Below, one piece after another: positions 28,627-37,382 of a DNA stretch of 64,000 nucleotides. A program made the position numbers and the translations under genes. This DNA is from CAIQQQ01 sp037445025 (lineage in GTDB: Bacteria; Pseudomonadota; Alphaproteobacteria; Acetobacterales; Acetobacteraceae), in assembly GCA_037445025.1 (NCBI GenBank), contig JBBILI010000025.1, positions 11,067 through 75,066 of the forward strand. The letters are read 5' to 3'. The stretch's first letter is position 1, and each line of letters opens with the position of its first letter. The notes beneath the pieces were generated by a model that saw nothing but the letters and a program-made list of their open reading frames with translations, ran no database searches and was not told the DNA's origin.

Positions 28627-29682
28627 TCAGTATTCTCGTGATTTGACGATATTCTGGGCCTGCATCAGCCCGTCCGGCGCCAGATCCTGCAGGATTTCGA
28701 GAAAGCTCTTGTCGGCAAGGTTGCGGGCTCGGCTGATCAGCAAAGGCATCGGGCTCGAAGGTTCGTAGGTTTCGTAATAGCGGCATACCAGATCAAGCAG
28801 ACGCACCGCATCCGCCCGTGTGTTGACCGAGGTGAGCGACGCCGCGGTGACGGCCGTGCCGCGCGCCCGGGGCGCAGCCTCCGTCATCACGGCATCGCCA
28901 CCGCCGCCATCGCCCATGGCCGTCTCCGCTTCGTCAGGTGCCGTCCCAGCATCCTCTGCAGGCAAGTACTGACCGATGAACCGGCTCATGTCGAACAACA
29001 ACTTCGACAGATTGCCGAGATCGGGGGCGTTGCCGTAGCCGGCATTGTCGTCGAACGCCCGGCCGATGCCGGCGATCTCCCGCACGCAGTCATCGAGCAT
29101 CGCCTTGCGCTCCAGCAGGGCCGCGCGCCCCGTCTCGGAAAAGGCCGCCCTGATGGCCTGCTCGGTCTTTCGCTCGCTCTCCTGTTCCGGCTCGATCGCG
29201 CCGGTGAAGATGTTGATGGTTCGCCACGAGACGGCACCGTCGCGCTGCGAGGCGGCGAGACGCATCTCCCGCAGCAGCCGCAGCACCCGCGAGGGATGGA
29301 TCAGCGGCAGCAGCGCGTTGGCGCGCAGCGTCGGGTCGTTGTCGTCCTCGGGGTCGAGCTGCGGATGCACGAACGCCCAGCGCTCGGCCAGCAGATAGCG
29401 GATCTGACCGATGATGTCGGCGAACGGTACCAGGCCCTGCAGCTGCAGCTGGGCGGTGGCCAGGTGCACCATCACCCGCAGGTCATAGGTGCGCTCGCAC
29501 AGCGCCGACGCCTGTGTCGCCACATCCTTCCAGACGGGATCCTCGGCGGCGATGATCGTGTCGCCGTATTGCTGCTCGGGCTTGCCCTGGGCCGCGCGTT
29601 CGAGCTCGCCGTAATCCGAATCGAATTCGACATTGGGTCCGCAGGGGGCGGCCTCTGACAGATCGGGCAACGACTGGGTCAC
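28627..29682 (-). CDS. tssA: T6SS assembly protein TssA (ImpA family)
   Basis: A protein of about 351 residues with an ImpA N-terminal domain (CGPNVEFDSDYGELERAAQG, then EDPVWKDVATQASALCERTYDLRV) and a short C-terminal region rich in helices (RADAVRLLDLVCRYYETYEPSSPMP). TssA guides baseplate docking and tube/sheath growth. Two in-frame GTG codons are possible. The one at 29682 lies eight bases after AAGGAG, while that at 29688 is only two bases from it, so 29682 is preferred. It is the first gene of the tssABC-hcp operon. Confidence 0.92.
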   Translation of the reverse strand: MTQSLPDLSEAAPCGPNVEFDSDYGELERAAQGKPEQQYGDTIIAAEDPVWKDVATQASALCERTYDLRVMVHLATAQLQLQGLVPFADIIGQIRYLLAERWAFVHPQLDPEDDNDPTLRANALLPLIHPSRVLRLLREMRLAASQRDGAVSWRTINIFTGAIEPEQESERKTEQAIRAAFSETGRAALLERKAMLDDCVREIAGIGRAFDDNAGYGNAPDLGNLSKLLFDMSRFIGQYLPAEDAGTAPDEAETAMGDGGGGDAVMTEAAPRARGTAVTAASLTSVNTRADAVRLLDLVCRYYETYEPSSPMPLLISRARNLADKSFLEILQDLAPDGLMQAQNIVKSREY

Positions 29683-29688
29683 GCGCAC

Positions 29689-30020
29689 GGCTCCTTCCGC
29701 CCGCCACCGGGCATGGCCTGCGCCTTGGGATCACACATGCGCAGAACACACGCGCGCATAACCCCCACGCACACGGATCGTGCGTCAAACCGCATCAAGC
29801 CTCCCCGCGGGTCCATGGCGGCCCCGATTTCCGGTGGGTATGAAACGTTACACACTCCCGCTTGTCCAGTGGCCTACAAATTCTGTTACCCTGGCTCCGC
29901 GTTACGTGAATGAAAATGATGTCAACACACTCGTGTGCGGTCAAACCATGAAACCGTCATGGGCGACCGCACCTCGGCTCGGCTAATCTGGCCGGACCGG
30001 ACATCCAAGGACTCCAACCG
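29689..30020. promoter_or_regulatory. Divergent intergenic region upstream of tssA and the DUF4337 gene
   Basis: A 332-base gap with no convincing gene; its centre is notably AT-richer than its flanks. It must hold the promoters of the T6SS tssA operon (minus) and of the DUF4337 gene (plus). A perfect TTGACA is present on the minus strand at 29925-29920, but no good -10 stands 17 bases away, so the exact promoter is not resolved. No sigma-54 motif was seen, unlike T6SS clusters driven by VasH. Confidence 0.45.
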
Positions 30021-30596
30021 ATGAACAAGGCTCTGGAACATGCCGAGCATGCGGAGCACACCGCATCCCATGGCAGCAAGCACGCTGCGCTGATCGTGGC
30101 CGTGCTGGCCGCCTTGCTGGCGGTGACCGAGCAGCAGGCGCGGCATGCCGAGATCGCCGTCAACACCAACGGCATTCTGGCGGCCGATGCCTGGGACCAG
30201 TATCAGGCCAAGTCGACCCGTCAGCTGATCTCGGACAACATGTCGCGCATGCTGGCGGTGAGCGAGCCGTCGGCCGACCCGGCTTTGGCCGACAGGCGCA
30301 AGGCGCTGATCAAGGCGATGGAGGACGATTCGGTCCGCTTCGCCAAGGACCCCAAGGACGGCAAGGACGCCATCGGCGTGCGGGCGCGTGCGTATGAGCG
30401 TGTGCGGGGTGAGGCGTTGGAGCGGTCGCACACGTTTGACAACGCGGCGGCGGCGTTCGAACTGGGGATTGTGCTGGCGACGGCGTCGGCCATCACGATC
30501 AGCGGGCTGCTGATACGGTTTTCGTTGTTGATGGGGGTGGTGGGGCTGGTGCTGGGGGTGCTGGGGTTGGTGGCGCCCGAGCTGGGGGCTTTTTAG
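30021..30596 (+). CDS. DUF4337 membrane protein
   Basis: A 191-residue protein of the DUF4337 type. It starts with a His/Glu-rich segment (HAEHAEHTASHGSKH), then one helix (AALIVAVLAALLAV), a soluble helical middle of about 100 residues, and two helices near the end. AAGGA precedes the ATG. Function of the family is unknown. It converges with the aldo/keto reductase across two palindromic repeats. Confidence 0.82.
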   Translation: MNKALEHAEHAEHTASHGSKHAALIVAVLAALLAVTEQQARHAEIAVNTNGILAADAWDQYQAKSTRQLISDNMSRMLAVSEPSADPALADRRKALIKAMEDDSVRFAKDPKDGKDAIGVRARAYERVRGEALERSHTFDNAAAAFELGIVLATASAITISGLLIRFSLLMGVVGLVLGVLGLVAPELGAF

Positions 30597-30601
30597 GTAG
30601 C

Positions 30602-30735
30602 AGGCAAGCACTTCTTTTCTGAAGAAAAGAAGCAAAAGACTTTTCAAACGTGAGGCCGGACCACTCTCCGGAATATGGCGCCAGCCAAACGAAAGTTTTT
30701 TGGTTCTTTTTTTCAAAAAAGAACCTCTTGCTTTA
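30602..30735. repeat. Palindromic repeat family 1, two-armed copy
   Basis: Left hairpin CTTCTTTTC/GAAAAGAAG, spacer with CTCTCCGGA, right hairpin GGTTCTTTTTT/AAAAAAGAACC. It directly follows the DUF4337 gene and abuts a family 2 repeat. Likely terminator for that gene. Confidence 0.85.
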
Positions 30736-30860
30736 TACCAACGATCATAAAGAATGACAGTTGGTTTGAGTCTTGGTTTGGCGCGCCGCCGCCGGCCAAC
30801 CCGGCACGCGATACCAACGGCCTTGATCGATGGAAGATTCATCGATCAAGGCCGTTGGTA
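30735..30860. repeat. Palindromic repeat family 2, copy 1
   Basis: Two hairpins flank a GC-rich spacer (GGCGCGCCGCCGCCGG). The right one pairs ATACCAACGGCCTTGATCGAT with its reverse complement around a short loop. It is nearly identical to the copy at 61021-61147. It touches the stop codon of the aldo/keto reductase. Confidence 0.85.
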
Positions 30861-31871
30861 CTACTTCATACCCCAAGCCCTCCGAATGAATCTCTCCGTC
30901 TCGCCCGTGAGCGTCGTCTGCCCGGAGCGTGCAGCGATCTGCTCGACCTGCGCCACGGACGAAAACCCGCCGATCACGGTTGTGACCTCCGGCCGTGCCA
31001 GCACGAAGCGATACGCAAGCCCGACCACATCCCCTGTGAATTGCGCGGCGATGTGCTGGCGCCCTTGCGTGCGGCGCGATGCCGCGTCCGCCGGGCGTGC
31101 CAGCGCGTGGCGCGGTCCGGGCCCGGCCAGCAGGCCGCCGGCCAGCGGGCTGAATGCGGCGACACCGCTGGCATGCCGTGCGACGGTGGCCAGCATGCCG
31201 CAGCCTTCGGCCTGCGCGAGGCCCAGGATCGGCTCCGACAGGCCGGGGGCGGGATCGAGCAGGCTGTAGGAGAGGTTGATCATGCGGAACAGCCCGGTCT
31301 GCAGCAGCGCCGCGCAGGCGGCGCGGTCGTTGCCGCGGCTGACGAAGCCGGCATGGCCGATCTTGCCCGCAGCGATCAGCCGGCGGAGTCCCTCGGCTGC
31401 CCCGCGCGGGCCGAGGAAATGGTCGATCCAGAGATGATGGTAATCGCCGTCCTGCATCGGCGGCGGCGTCGGCGTGGGGCCGTTGTGGATCTGCAGGAAG
31501 TCGATCCGCTCCAGGCCGAGCCGGCGCAGGCTGGCTTCGGCGGAACGGACGACGTGGCCGGCGATGTCGGCGAGGTCTGTCGCGCGGATCTCGACCTTGG
31601 TGGTAATCACCGGCCTTCCGCTGGAGTTGGTGATCACCGGCGTGCCGCCGATCTCGCGGAGCGCCCGGCCGAGGGCGGTCTCGGCGGCGCCGTTGCCGTA
31701 ATCCGGCGCTGTGTCGAAATAGCTGATGCCCAGCTCCAGGGCGCGCGCCACCACGCTGATCTGTTCGGCCGGGGTGCCGCGGAGCATCAGCCCGGCATTG
31801 CCGCCGCAGCCGAAGCCGATTTCGGAGATCGCGATGTCCGTGCCCGGCACCGGCCGGGTTCGCACGCTCAC
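30861..31871 (-). CDS. Aldo/keto reductase family oxidoreductase
   Basis: A 336-residue NADPH-type aldo/keto reductase. It shows the family barrel motifs SEIGFGCGGNAG, the catalytic Asp and Tyr in YFDTAPDYGNGAAETALG, and a cofactor-binding end ARPEVTTVIGGFSSVAQVEQ. It resembles the galactose/D-threo-aldose dehydrogenase-like subgroup. The GTG start overlaps the stop of the small gene upstream by four bases (GTGA), placing it last in the tct operon. The substrate is unknown; a link to the organic acid handled by the Tct system is possible. Confidence 0.87.
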   Translation of the reverse strand: MSVRTRPVPGTDIAISEIGFGCGGNAGLMLRGTPAEQISVVARALELGISYFDTAPDYGNGAAETALGRALREIGGTPVITNSSGRPVITTKVEIRATDLADIAGHVVRSAEASLRRLGLERIDFLQIHNGPTPTPPPMQDGDYHHLWIDHFLGPRGAAEGLRRLIAAGKIGHAGFVSRGNDRAACAALLQTGLFRMINLSYSLLDPAPGLSEPILGLAQAEGCGMLATVARHASGVAAFSPLAGGLLAGPGPRHALARPADAASRRTQGRQHIAAQFTGDVVGLAYRFVLARPEVTTVIGGFSSVAQVEQIAARSGQTTLTGETERFIRRAWGMK

Positions 31872-32071
31872 AGCTCGATCACGCGCGCCGAGCGCAGGCT
31901 GCCGGTGGCGTCGAGCTCGCAGAAGATCTCGTGGGCACCGCCTTCCACCAGGATGTGCACCAGCGACCCGTCGGCCATCGGCGTGATGGTGACGGTTTCG
32001 GCCTGCATCGTCACCACCTGCGCGAGCAGGCCTGCGATGGTGGCCGCCGCCGCCTTCTCGAGATCGGTCAT
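31868..32071 (-). CDS. Small conserved-looking protein in tct operon, function unknown
   Basis: A 67-residue acidic soluble protein (MTDLEKAAAATIAGLLAQ, then HILVEGGAHEIFCELDATGS). It overlaps tctC upstream (ATGA) and the aldo/keto reductase downstream (GTGA) by four bases each, which argues strongly that it is translated. No motif is recognised and there is no membrane segment. It may be a subunit or partner of the reductase. Confidence 0.7.
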   Translation of the reverse strand: MTDLEKAAAATIAGLLAQVVTMQAETVTITPMADGSLVHILVEGGAHEIFCELDATGSLRSARVIEL

Positions 32072-33012
32072 GCCGCCAGCTCGTCCTTCCAGCGCGCGAT
32101 GAAGCGGGCCTGCTGGGCGAACAGGCGGGCGGTGGTCTCGGCATCGTCCGGCCGCAGGTTGGCGTGGTTGCGCCTGGCCCAGGCGATGACGGACGGGTCG
32201 CGCAAGGCCGCCACCAGGGCGGAGGAGAGGCTGGCGCGCAGCGTGTCGGGCATGCCGGGCGGGCCGGCCACGGGGCGGAGCTGGACGATGTCGGCGAGTT
32301 CCGGCTGGCCCAGCGTGGTGGCGTCGGGCACGCCGGGCAGGGAGCCTGTGGTCTCGAAGGTGGCGAGCGGGCGCACCAGGCCGCCTTTGATGAACTGCGA
32401 CAGGGCGGTGATCGAGGCGACGGCTGCGTCACCGTCACCGCGCAGGGCGGCCACGATATAGTCGCTGGTGCCCTTGTAGCCGGCGATGACGCGGGCCGGG
32501 ATGTCGAGCAGCTTCGCGCCGATGCGGGTTGCGGAGTAGGCGGTGCCGGCGGGGCCGACGCAGGTGAACTTGACGGGCCGCCGGCGGCCGAGGCTGCGGA
32601 GATCGTCGATGCTGTGCACATCCGAGGTGGCGGCGACGACGAGGCCGTAGGCGTCGCGGCCCATGTTGCCGAGCCAGGAGAGTTCGACGAGGTCGAAGCC
32701 GAGCCCGCCCTGGCGCTGCAGGATGAGGGCGCCGGGGATGTTGACCACGGAGATCGTGGTTCCGTCGGGTCTGGCGCGGTAGAGCGCGTTGGCGGCGCGG
32801 GCGCCGCCGGCGCCGTCGCGGTTGTCGGGCAGGATGCGGCGGCCGAGCCGGGTCTGCAGCGCGGGGATGACGGCGCGGACATAGGCGTCAAACCCGCCGC
32901 CGGCGGCGTAGGGGATGATGAAGCTGAGGTTCTCCGCCGTGTCCGCGCGGGCGGTGGGGGTGGCGAGCAGGGCAGGGGCCAGCAGGAGGCGGCGACGATC
33001 GGGTTTCACCAC
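32068..33012 (-). CDS. tctC: Tripartite tricarboxylate transporter binding protein (TctC/Bug family)
   Basis: A 314-residue periplasmic binding protein with a signal peptide (RRRLLLAPALLATPTARA). The Bug fold markers are IIPYAAGGGFDAYVRAVIP and the second ligand loop FTCVGPAGTAYSATRIG. Such proteins bind carboxylates and deliver them to TctAB. The gene starts with tandem GTG codons just before the tctB stop. Ligand unknown. Confidence 0.88.
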   Translation of the reverse strand: MVKPDRRRLLLAPALLATPTARADTAENLSFIIPYAAGGGFDAYVRAVIPALQTRLGRRILPDNRDGAGGARAANALYRARPDGTTISVVNIPGALILQRQGGLGFDLVELSWLGNMGRDAYGLVVAATSDVHSIDDLRSLGRRRPVKFTCVGPAGTAYSATRIGAKLLDIPARVIAGYKGTSDYIVAALRGDGDAAVASITALSQFIKGGLVRPLATFETTGSLPGVPDATTLGQPELADIVQLRPVAGPPGMPDTLRASLSSALVAALRDPSVIAWARRNHANLRPDDAETTARLFAQQARFIARWKDELAA

Positions 33013-33509
33013 ACACCTCCGAACAGCAGGCCGGGAAACAAGGCGAGACCCAGCACGCGGCCGAACAGCAGCCAGACCAGGCCGGTCATGGCGGCGGATG
33101 TGGCGAGGCCTGTCCGCCAGCCGAGACGGCCGCCGAAGCGCAGCGCCAGCACGCCGAACAGCGCCACCGCCGGCAGCACGCCCAGCAACACGAAGGCAGC
33201 GACGAACCCGATCGTGGCGCCGGTGGCGGCCATCTGCCGTGCCATCAGCGCGCGGTCCACGCCCTGGTGCGGTTCGGTCAGGCCGGCCGGGTTCAGCCAG
33301 CCGGCCAGCGCGCGGCCGATCGGCGCGTCCAGGCGTGAGAGCAGATCGAGGGCGCAGAGCAGAAGCACGACAAGCCCCACCAGCCGCGGCACCGCGCGCG
33401 CCGCCGGGCTGAACTGCCCGGTCAGCGCCGTGAACCCGACGGCCACCGCGAACAGCAGCACAGGCGGGCCCCAGGTGATGGCATCAAGACGCCGCTTCAC
33501 GCCCGTCAC
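33006..33509 (-). CDS. tctB: Tripartite tricarboxylate transporter small membrane subunit (TctB family)
   Basis: A 167-residue protein with four hydrophobic helices (PPVLLFAVAVGFTALTG; LVGLVVLLLCALDLL; FVAAFVLLGVLPAVALFGV; VWLLFGRVLGLALFPGLL), the TctB pattern. The GTG start overlaps the tctA stop (GTGA). It pairs with the truncated TctA upstream, so the transporter is unlikely to work. Confidence 0.85.
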   Translation of the reverse strand: MTGVKRRLDAITWGPPVLLFAVAVGFTALTGQFSPAARAVPRLVGLVVLLLCALDLLSRLDAPIGRALAGWLNPAGLTEPHQGVDRALMARQMAATGATIGFVAAFVLLGVLPAVALFGVLALRFGGRLGWRTGLATSAAMTGLVWLLFGRVLGLALFPGLLFGGVW

Positions 33510-34183
33510 TCCGCCACCCGCCTGGGGCGCCCGATGGTGCCGACCTTGAGCTGGCGCATCAGCGCGCGCGTGGGCGAGAACAGCACCGCCAGCGCCAGGC
33601 AGACCAGCAGCACCAGGCAGATCGGCCGCTGCACGAACAGGATGGCGCTGTCATCGCCCATGGCGATGCTCTGCTCCCAGGTGCGTTCGATGCCCGCACC
33701 CAGCACCAGCGAGATCACCACCGGCAGCCGCGGATAGCCGAAGCGGATCATGCCGTAGCCGACGACACCGAACAGGGCGGTGCAGATGACATTCTCGATC
33801 GACTGGTCGACGGCCCAGGAGCCGACCAGCGCGACGGTCAGCACAACAGGCACCAGCACGCCGGACGGCAGCAGCGTGACCTTGGAGAGCGGGCGCACCA
33901 GCAGCAGGCCGGCCATGGAGGCCAGCACGCAGGAGGCGGTGAGCGACCAGATCAGGCCGTAGATCTCGGGCGCGTTCTTGGAAAGAATCAGCGGCCCCGG
34001 CTGCATGCCGTGCAGCACGAGGATGCCGAGGAACACCGCCATCTCCGCCCCGCCGGGGATGCCGAAGGCGAGGGTGGGGATCAGCGATGAGCTGTCCTTG
34101 GCGTTGATGGCGGCCTCGGGCGCGATCACGCCCTCGATGTTGCCGTGGCCGAAGCTTTCGGGGTGTTTCGAGAGCTGCTGGGT
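33506..34183 (-). pseudogene. tctA: tctA, C-terminal part only; cut at the tRNA-Ser end
   Basis: The frame encodes only about the last 225 residues of TctA, which is normally about 500 residues. Homology begins at QLSKHPESFGHGNIEGVIAP and runs through LAFGIPGGAEMAVFLGIL to the normal C-terminus. The N-terminal half, with most of the transport helices, is missing. The break coincides with the CCA end of the adjacent tRNA-Ser gene, so the reading frame upstream is tRNA sequence. The downstream overlaps with tctB and tctC are intact, so the loss looks recent. Confidence 0.85.
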
Positions 34184-34272
34184 GGCGGACGGGGTGGGAT
34201 TCGAACCCACGGTAGGCTCACACCTACGGCGGTTTTCAAGACCGCTGCCTTAAACCACTCGGCCACCCGTCC
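34184..34272 (-). tRNA. tRNA-Ser (anticodon UGA)
   Basis: Read on the minus strand it starts GGACGGGTGGCCGAGTGG, has the anticodon loop CTTGAAAA (UGA), a long class II variable arm and the T loop GGTTCGAATCCC. The acceptor stem GGACGGG/CCCGTCC pairs perfectly, and the 3' CCA is encoded. The length of 89 bases is normal for tRNA-Ser. Its 3' end forms the break point of tctA, a typical integration position for genomic islands. Confidence 0.97.
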
Positions 34273-34363
34273 AGTCGCTTCCCGTGACCGCTTTTTAACC
34301 GGGTGCCACGCCGCGTGATAGAGTGCTAGAAAGCTTATCGAACGGTAACACGCGCGGACCATC

Positions 34364-35380
34364 ATGATCGAGCCGAGAAAGACCCGAAGCACGCTTGAGG
34401 CCGCCGGTTCGGCGATTCTCGTCCTCCTGGCCCTGGCGGCATCTGCCCGCGCGGCCTCGCCGGCGCCCGATCCCGACGCGATATTGACCGTTCAGGATGA
34501 AAACAGCTCCATCTCAACCGCCAAGCTGACGGACCGCTACTACACCAACGGTGTGCATGTCGGCTGGACCTCGCCCACCGATTATGCCCCTGCCGTTGCC
34601 GGGATCGGCCGCACTCTTTTTGGCGAAGGCCAGCAGCGTGTGGCCGTGGATATCACCCAGCAGATGTTCACGCCGGCAAACACCGCGGCACGCACACCAC
34701 CGCCGGGCGATCGTCCCTACGCAGGGCTGCTGCTGCTGCAACTCTCGCAAAGCACCGAAACCGAATCGAGCCTCAGCAACGTCACCCTTGATCTCGGCGT
34801 CATGGGACCGTCCGCGCTCGCCAAGCAGGTTCAGAACCAGTTTCACGACGTGATCGGCCAGGGGCACGATTCCGGCTGGAACGCACAGCTGCATGACGAA
34901 CCGGTGTTCAACACCGAGATCTCGCGAGTCTGGCGGGTGCCCACCGGCTCGCTTCTGGGGCTGCAGACTGACGCACTCCCCGAAGCCGGTGTGGAGCTCG
35001 GCACCTGGCGCGTGGCCGCCGATGCGCTGTTGAATGTGCGGATCGGTTCCGGTCTCGATGCCGATTTCGGCGCCCCGCGCATCCGCACGCTCGGCGGCGG
35101 CACCGCGTTCCGCGCCCCCGACGGGTTCGCCTGGTATGTCTTCGGCGGCATGGGCGGTCAGGCGGTGGCGCATGACGCGACGCTGCAAGGCAACACGTTC
35201 CGTAGCACGGCTCCCGGTGTCACGCTCGATCCGTTCGTCGGCCAGGCGCAACTCGGCTTTGCCGTGCTCGCGCACGGCATGCGCGTCAGCTACACGCAGG
35301 TCATCCAGACGCAGGAATTCAAGCACCAGCATGGCGGGCCGCACGAGTTCGGCGCGCTGTCGCTCGGCGTTCGCTTCTGA
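34364..35380 (+). CDS. LpxR-family (DUF2219) outer-membrane protein, putative lipid A deacylase
   Basis: A 338-residue secreted beta-barrel protein with a signal peptide ending near ALAASARA. The family block is DRYYTNGVHVGWTSP, followed by GDRPYAGLLLLQLS, and it ends in an outer-membrane-type Phe (LGVRF). LpxR removes the 3'-acyl chains of lipid A in Salmonella. I cannot confirm the catalytic Asn-Asp pair, as the corresponding region reads QDENSS, so activity is uncertain. The gene is monocistronic, divergent from the tRNA. Confidence 0.82.
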   Translation: MIEPRKTRSTLEAAGSAILVLLALAASARAASPAPDPDAILTVQDENSSISTAKLTDRYYTNGVHVGWTSPTDYAPAVAGIGRTLFGEGQQRVAVDITQQMFTPANTAARTPPPGDRPYAGLLLLQLSQSTETESSLSNVTLDLGVMGPSALAKQVQNQFHDVIGQGHDSGWNAQLHDEPVFNTEISRVWRVPTGSLLGLQTDALPEAGVELGTWRVAADALLNVRIGSGLDADFGAPRIRTLGGGTAFRAPDGFAWYVFGGMGGQAVAHDATLQGNTFRSTAPGVTLDPFVGQAQLGFAVLAHGMRVSYTQVIQTQEFKHQHGGPHEFGALSLGVRF

Positions 35381-35474
35381 ATCGACAATTGCCGAAATCC
35401 CGCGTCCGTCGCTACGCTTGCATCAAGGCCCCGATACGCCGCGTGCCAGAGGCCACCGTGGAAGACGACGAATC

Positions 35475-36983
35475 ATGGATAGCAATGTTGTCGAGCAGCC
35501 TGAGCTTGCGCCCTCGCAGCCGGCTGAGCATCTCGACGTTCTGGTGGTCGGCGCAGGCATTTCTGGCATCGGCGGCGCCTATCACCTGACGCAGCAATGC
35601 CCCGGCACAAACTTCGTCGTGCTGGAAGCCCAGAACGGCTTCGGCGGCACCTGGCGCACGCACCGCTACCCCGGCATCCGTTCAGACAGTGACCTCTATA
35701 CCTTCGGCTACCGCTTCAAGCCCTGGAAAGGGGCCCCGATCGCCACCGCCCAGGAGATCCTGACCTATCTCGGCGACGTCATCGCCGAGAACGCGCTGGC
35801 CCCTCACATCCGCTACGGCCATCGTATCGACCGTGCCAGCTGGTCCAGCGTCGACGCGCTCTGGACCATCGATGCCACCGTGACCGAGACCGGCGAACCA
35901 CGCCGCTTCACCGCCGGTTTCCTCTGGATGTGCCAGGGCTACTACCGCCACGCCGCGGGCTACACGCCGGATTGGCCGGGCATGGACCGGTTCCACGGCC
36001 CGATCGTCCACCCGCAGACCTGGCCGGACGACCTCGCCCTTGCCGGCCAACGCGTCGTCGTCATCGGCTCCGGCGCCACCGCCGCCACGCTGGTGCCGAA
36101 CCTGCCCGCCGACATCGCCCATGTCACCATGCTGCAACGCACGCCGACCTTCTTTCGTACCGGCCGCAACGCCATCCAGCTGGCCGACGAACTGCGTGAC
36201 CTCGGCGTGGACGAAAGCTGGATCCACGAAATCGTCCGGCGCCGCATCCTGCGCGACCAGGACGTCTTCACCCGGCGCACCTTCACCGAGCCGGAAACGA
36301 CGAAGCAAGAGCTTCTGGCCGGCGCCCGCCATTATCTCGGACCCGATTTCGACATCGACACGCATTTCACCCCGCCGTATCGCCCCTGGCGCCAGCGTAT
36401 CGCCTTCATCCCCGACGGCGACCTGTTCCGCCGCATCCGCGACGGCTCCGCCTCGGTGGTGACCGACGAGATCGAGCGGTTCACCGAGACCGGCATCGCC
36501 CTGAAATCGGGCGCCCATCTGCCGGCCGATGTCGTCGTCACCGCCACAGGCTTTCATCTGAGCGTGCTCGGTGACATCGCGTTTTCCATCGACGGCGTGC
36601 CGCTCGATTTTGCCGACACCGTCACCTATCGCGGCATGATGTTCACCGGCGTGCCGAACCTGGCCTGGGTGTTCGGCTATCTCCGTGCCGCCTGGACCCT
36701 GCGCGCCGATCTCGTGGCCGACTTCGTCTGCCGCCTGCTCAACCACATGAAATCGCGCCAGGCTCGCTCGGTGACGGTGGCGTTGCGTCCGGCGGACGAA
36801 GGCATGGCGCTGTTGCCGTGGATCACGCCCGAGAACTTCAACCCGGGCTATCTCACCCGCGGCCTGCACCTGCTGCCCAAGCAGGGCGACAAGCCGGAAT
36901 GGCAGCATACGCAGGACTACTGGTCAGAGAAGGACGCGATCCCGACGACCGACCTGGACGACGCGGCGTTCGTCTATCGATAA
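35475..36983 (+). CDS. Flavin-containing monooxygenase, Baeyer-Villiger type
   Basis: A 502-residue NAD(P)H/FAD monooxygenase. The FAD Rossmann motif is VVGAGISGIGGAYHL. GGTWRTHRYPGIRSD and FHGPIVHPQTWP match the two Baeyer-Villiger fingerprints, and VVVIGSGATAATL is the NADPH-binding motif. These enzymes insert oxygen into ketones or oxidise thio groups, as EthA does. The start at 35475 is chosen because upstream in-frame codons overlap the LpxR gene. It stands alone; the substrate is unknown. Confidence 0.9.
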   Translation: MDSNVVEQPELAPSQPAEHLDVLVVGAGISGIGGAYHLTQQCPGTNFVVLEAQNGFGGTWRTHRYPGIRSDSDLYTFGYRFKPWKGAPIATAQEILTYLGDVIAENALAPHIRYGHRIDRASWSSVDALWTIDATVTETGEPRRFTAGFLWMCQGYYRHAAGYTPDWPGMDRFHGPIVHPQTWPDDLALAGQRVVVIGSGATAATLVPNLPADIAHVTMLQRTPTFFRTGRNAIQLADELRDLGVDESWIHEIVRRRILRDQDVFTRRTFTEPETTKQELLAGARHYLGPDFDIDTHFTPPYRPWRQRIAFIPDGDLFRRIRDGSASVVTDEIERFTETGIALKSGAHLPADVVVTATGFHLSVLGDIAFSIDGVPLDFADTVTYRGMMFTGVPNLAWVFGYLRAAWTLRADLVADFVCRLLNHMKSRQARSVTVALRPADEGMALLPWITPENFNPGYLTRGLHLLPKQGDKPEWQHTQDYWSEKDAIPTTDLDDAAFVYR

Positions 36984-37046
36984 GCCGCCCCATCGGCCTG
37001 GCTCCTCTTGAAGGTCTGTTAACTGTCGCAGGCCCATTCTAGGGGC

Positions 37047-37382
37047 ATGAATGCTTCAGCGACGGCACAACGATTGATCGTATGGGCGGCAAGTTTCGCC
37101 CCGGCTGTCCTGTCTCTCGGTCTCATCCTGTCGGCCGCGCCATCCTCGGATGACATCGCCGCTGTGTTTCCCCCGTGGTGGAGCACCCAGCAGGCCTTCG
37201 CCGCGGCCCTGGAAGCGGGACCGGTGCTGGGAAGCGGCGGTCTCGGAAGCGTTATGATCATGCCGAGGGCCGATGCCCCGATGCGGGCCGCGCTGCGCCA
37301 GGCAGGCGCATGGCTCCTGCTCGATGCACGTCTGGTCGGCGGCTGTCGGCCGCTCGACAAACACCGGAAGGAACAACCGTGA
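37047..37382 (+). CDS. Small membrane-anchored protein coupled to the membrane MCP
   Basis: A 111-residue protein with one N-terminal hydrophobic helix (LIVWAASFAPAVLSLGLIL) and a short soluble part with PPWWSTQQAFAAALEAG and GAWLLLDARLVGGC. Its TGA stop overlaps the GTG start of the chemoreceptor gene (GTGA), so the two are translationally coupled and probably work together. No known domain. It may be a periplasmic accessory or ligand-access partner of the receptor. Confidence 0.72.
   Translation: MNASATAQRLIVWAASFAPAVLSLGLILSAAPSSDDIAAVFPPWWSTQQAFAAALEAGPVLGSGGLGSVMIMPRADAPMRAALRQAGAWLLLDARLVGGCRPLDKHRKEQP

Noticed and set aside
29897..29925. Sigma-70 promoter for tssA from the TTGACA at 29925
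   Set aside because: No acceptable -10 hexamer at 16-18 bases, so it is noted in the intergenic entry only.
37175..37378. Longer N-terminus for the membrane MCP
   Set aside because: It would overlap most of the small upstream gene, is Arg-rich and breaks the clean N-terminal membrane segment. The GTG at 37379 in a GTGA overlap is better.
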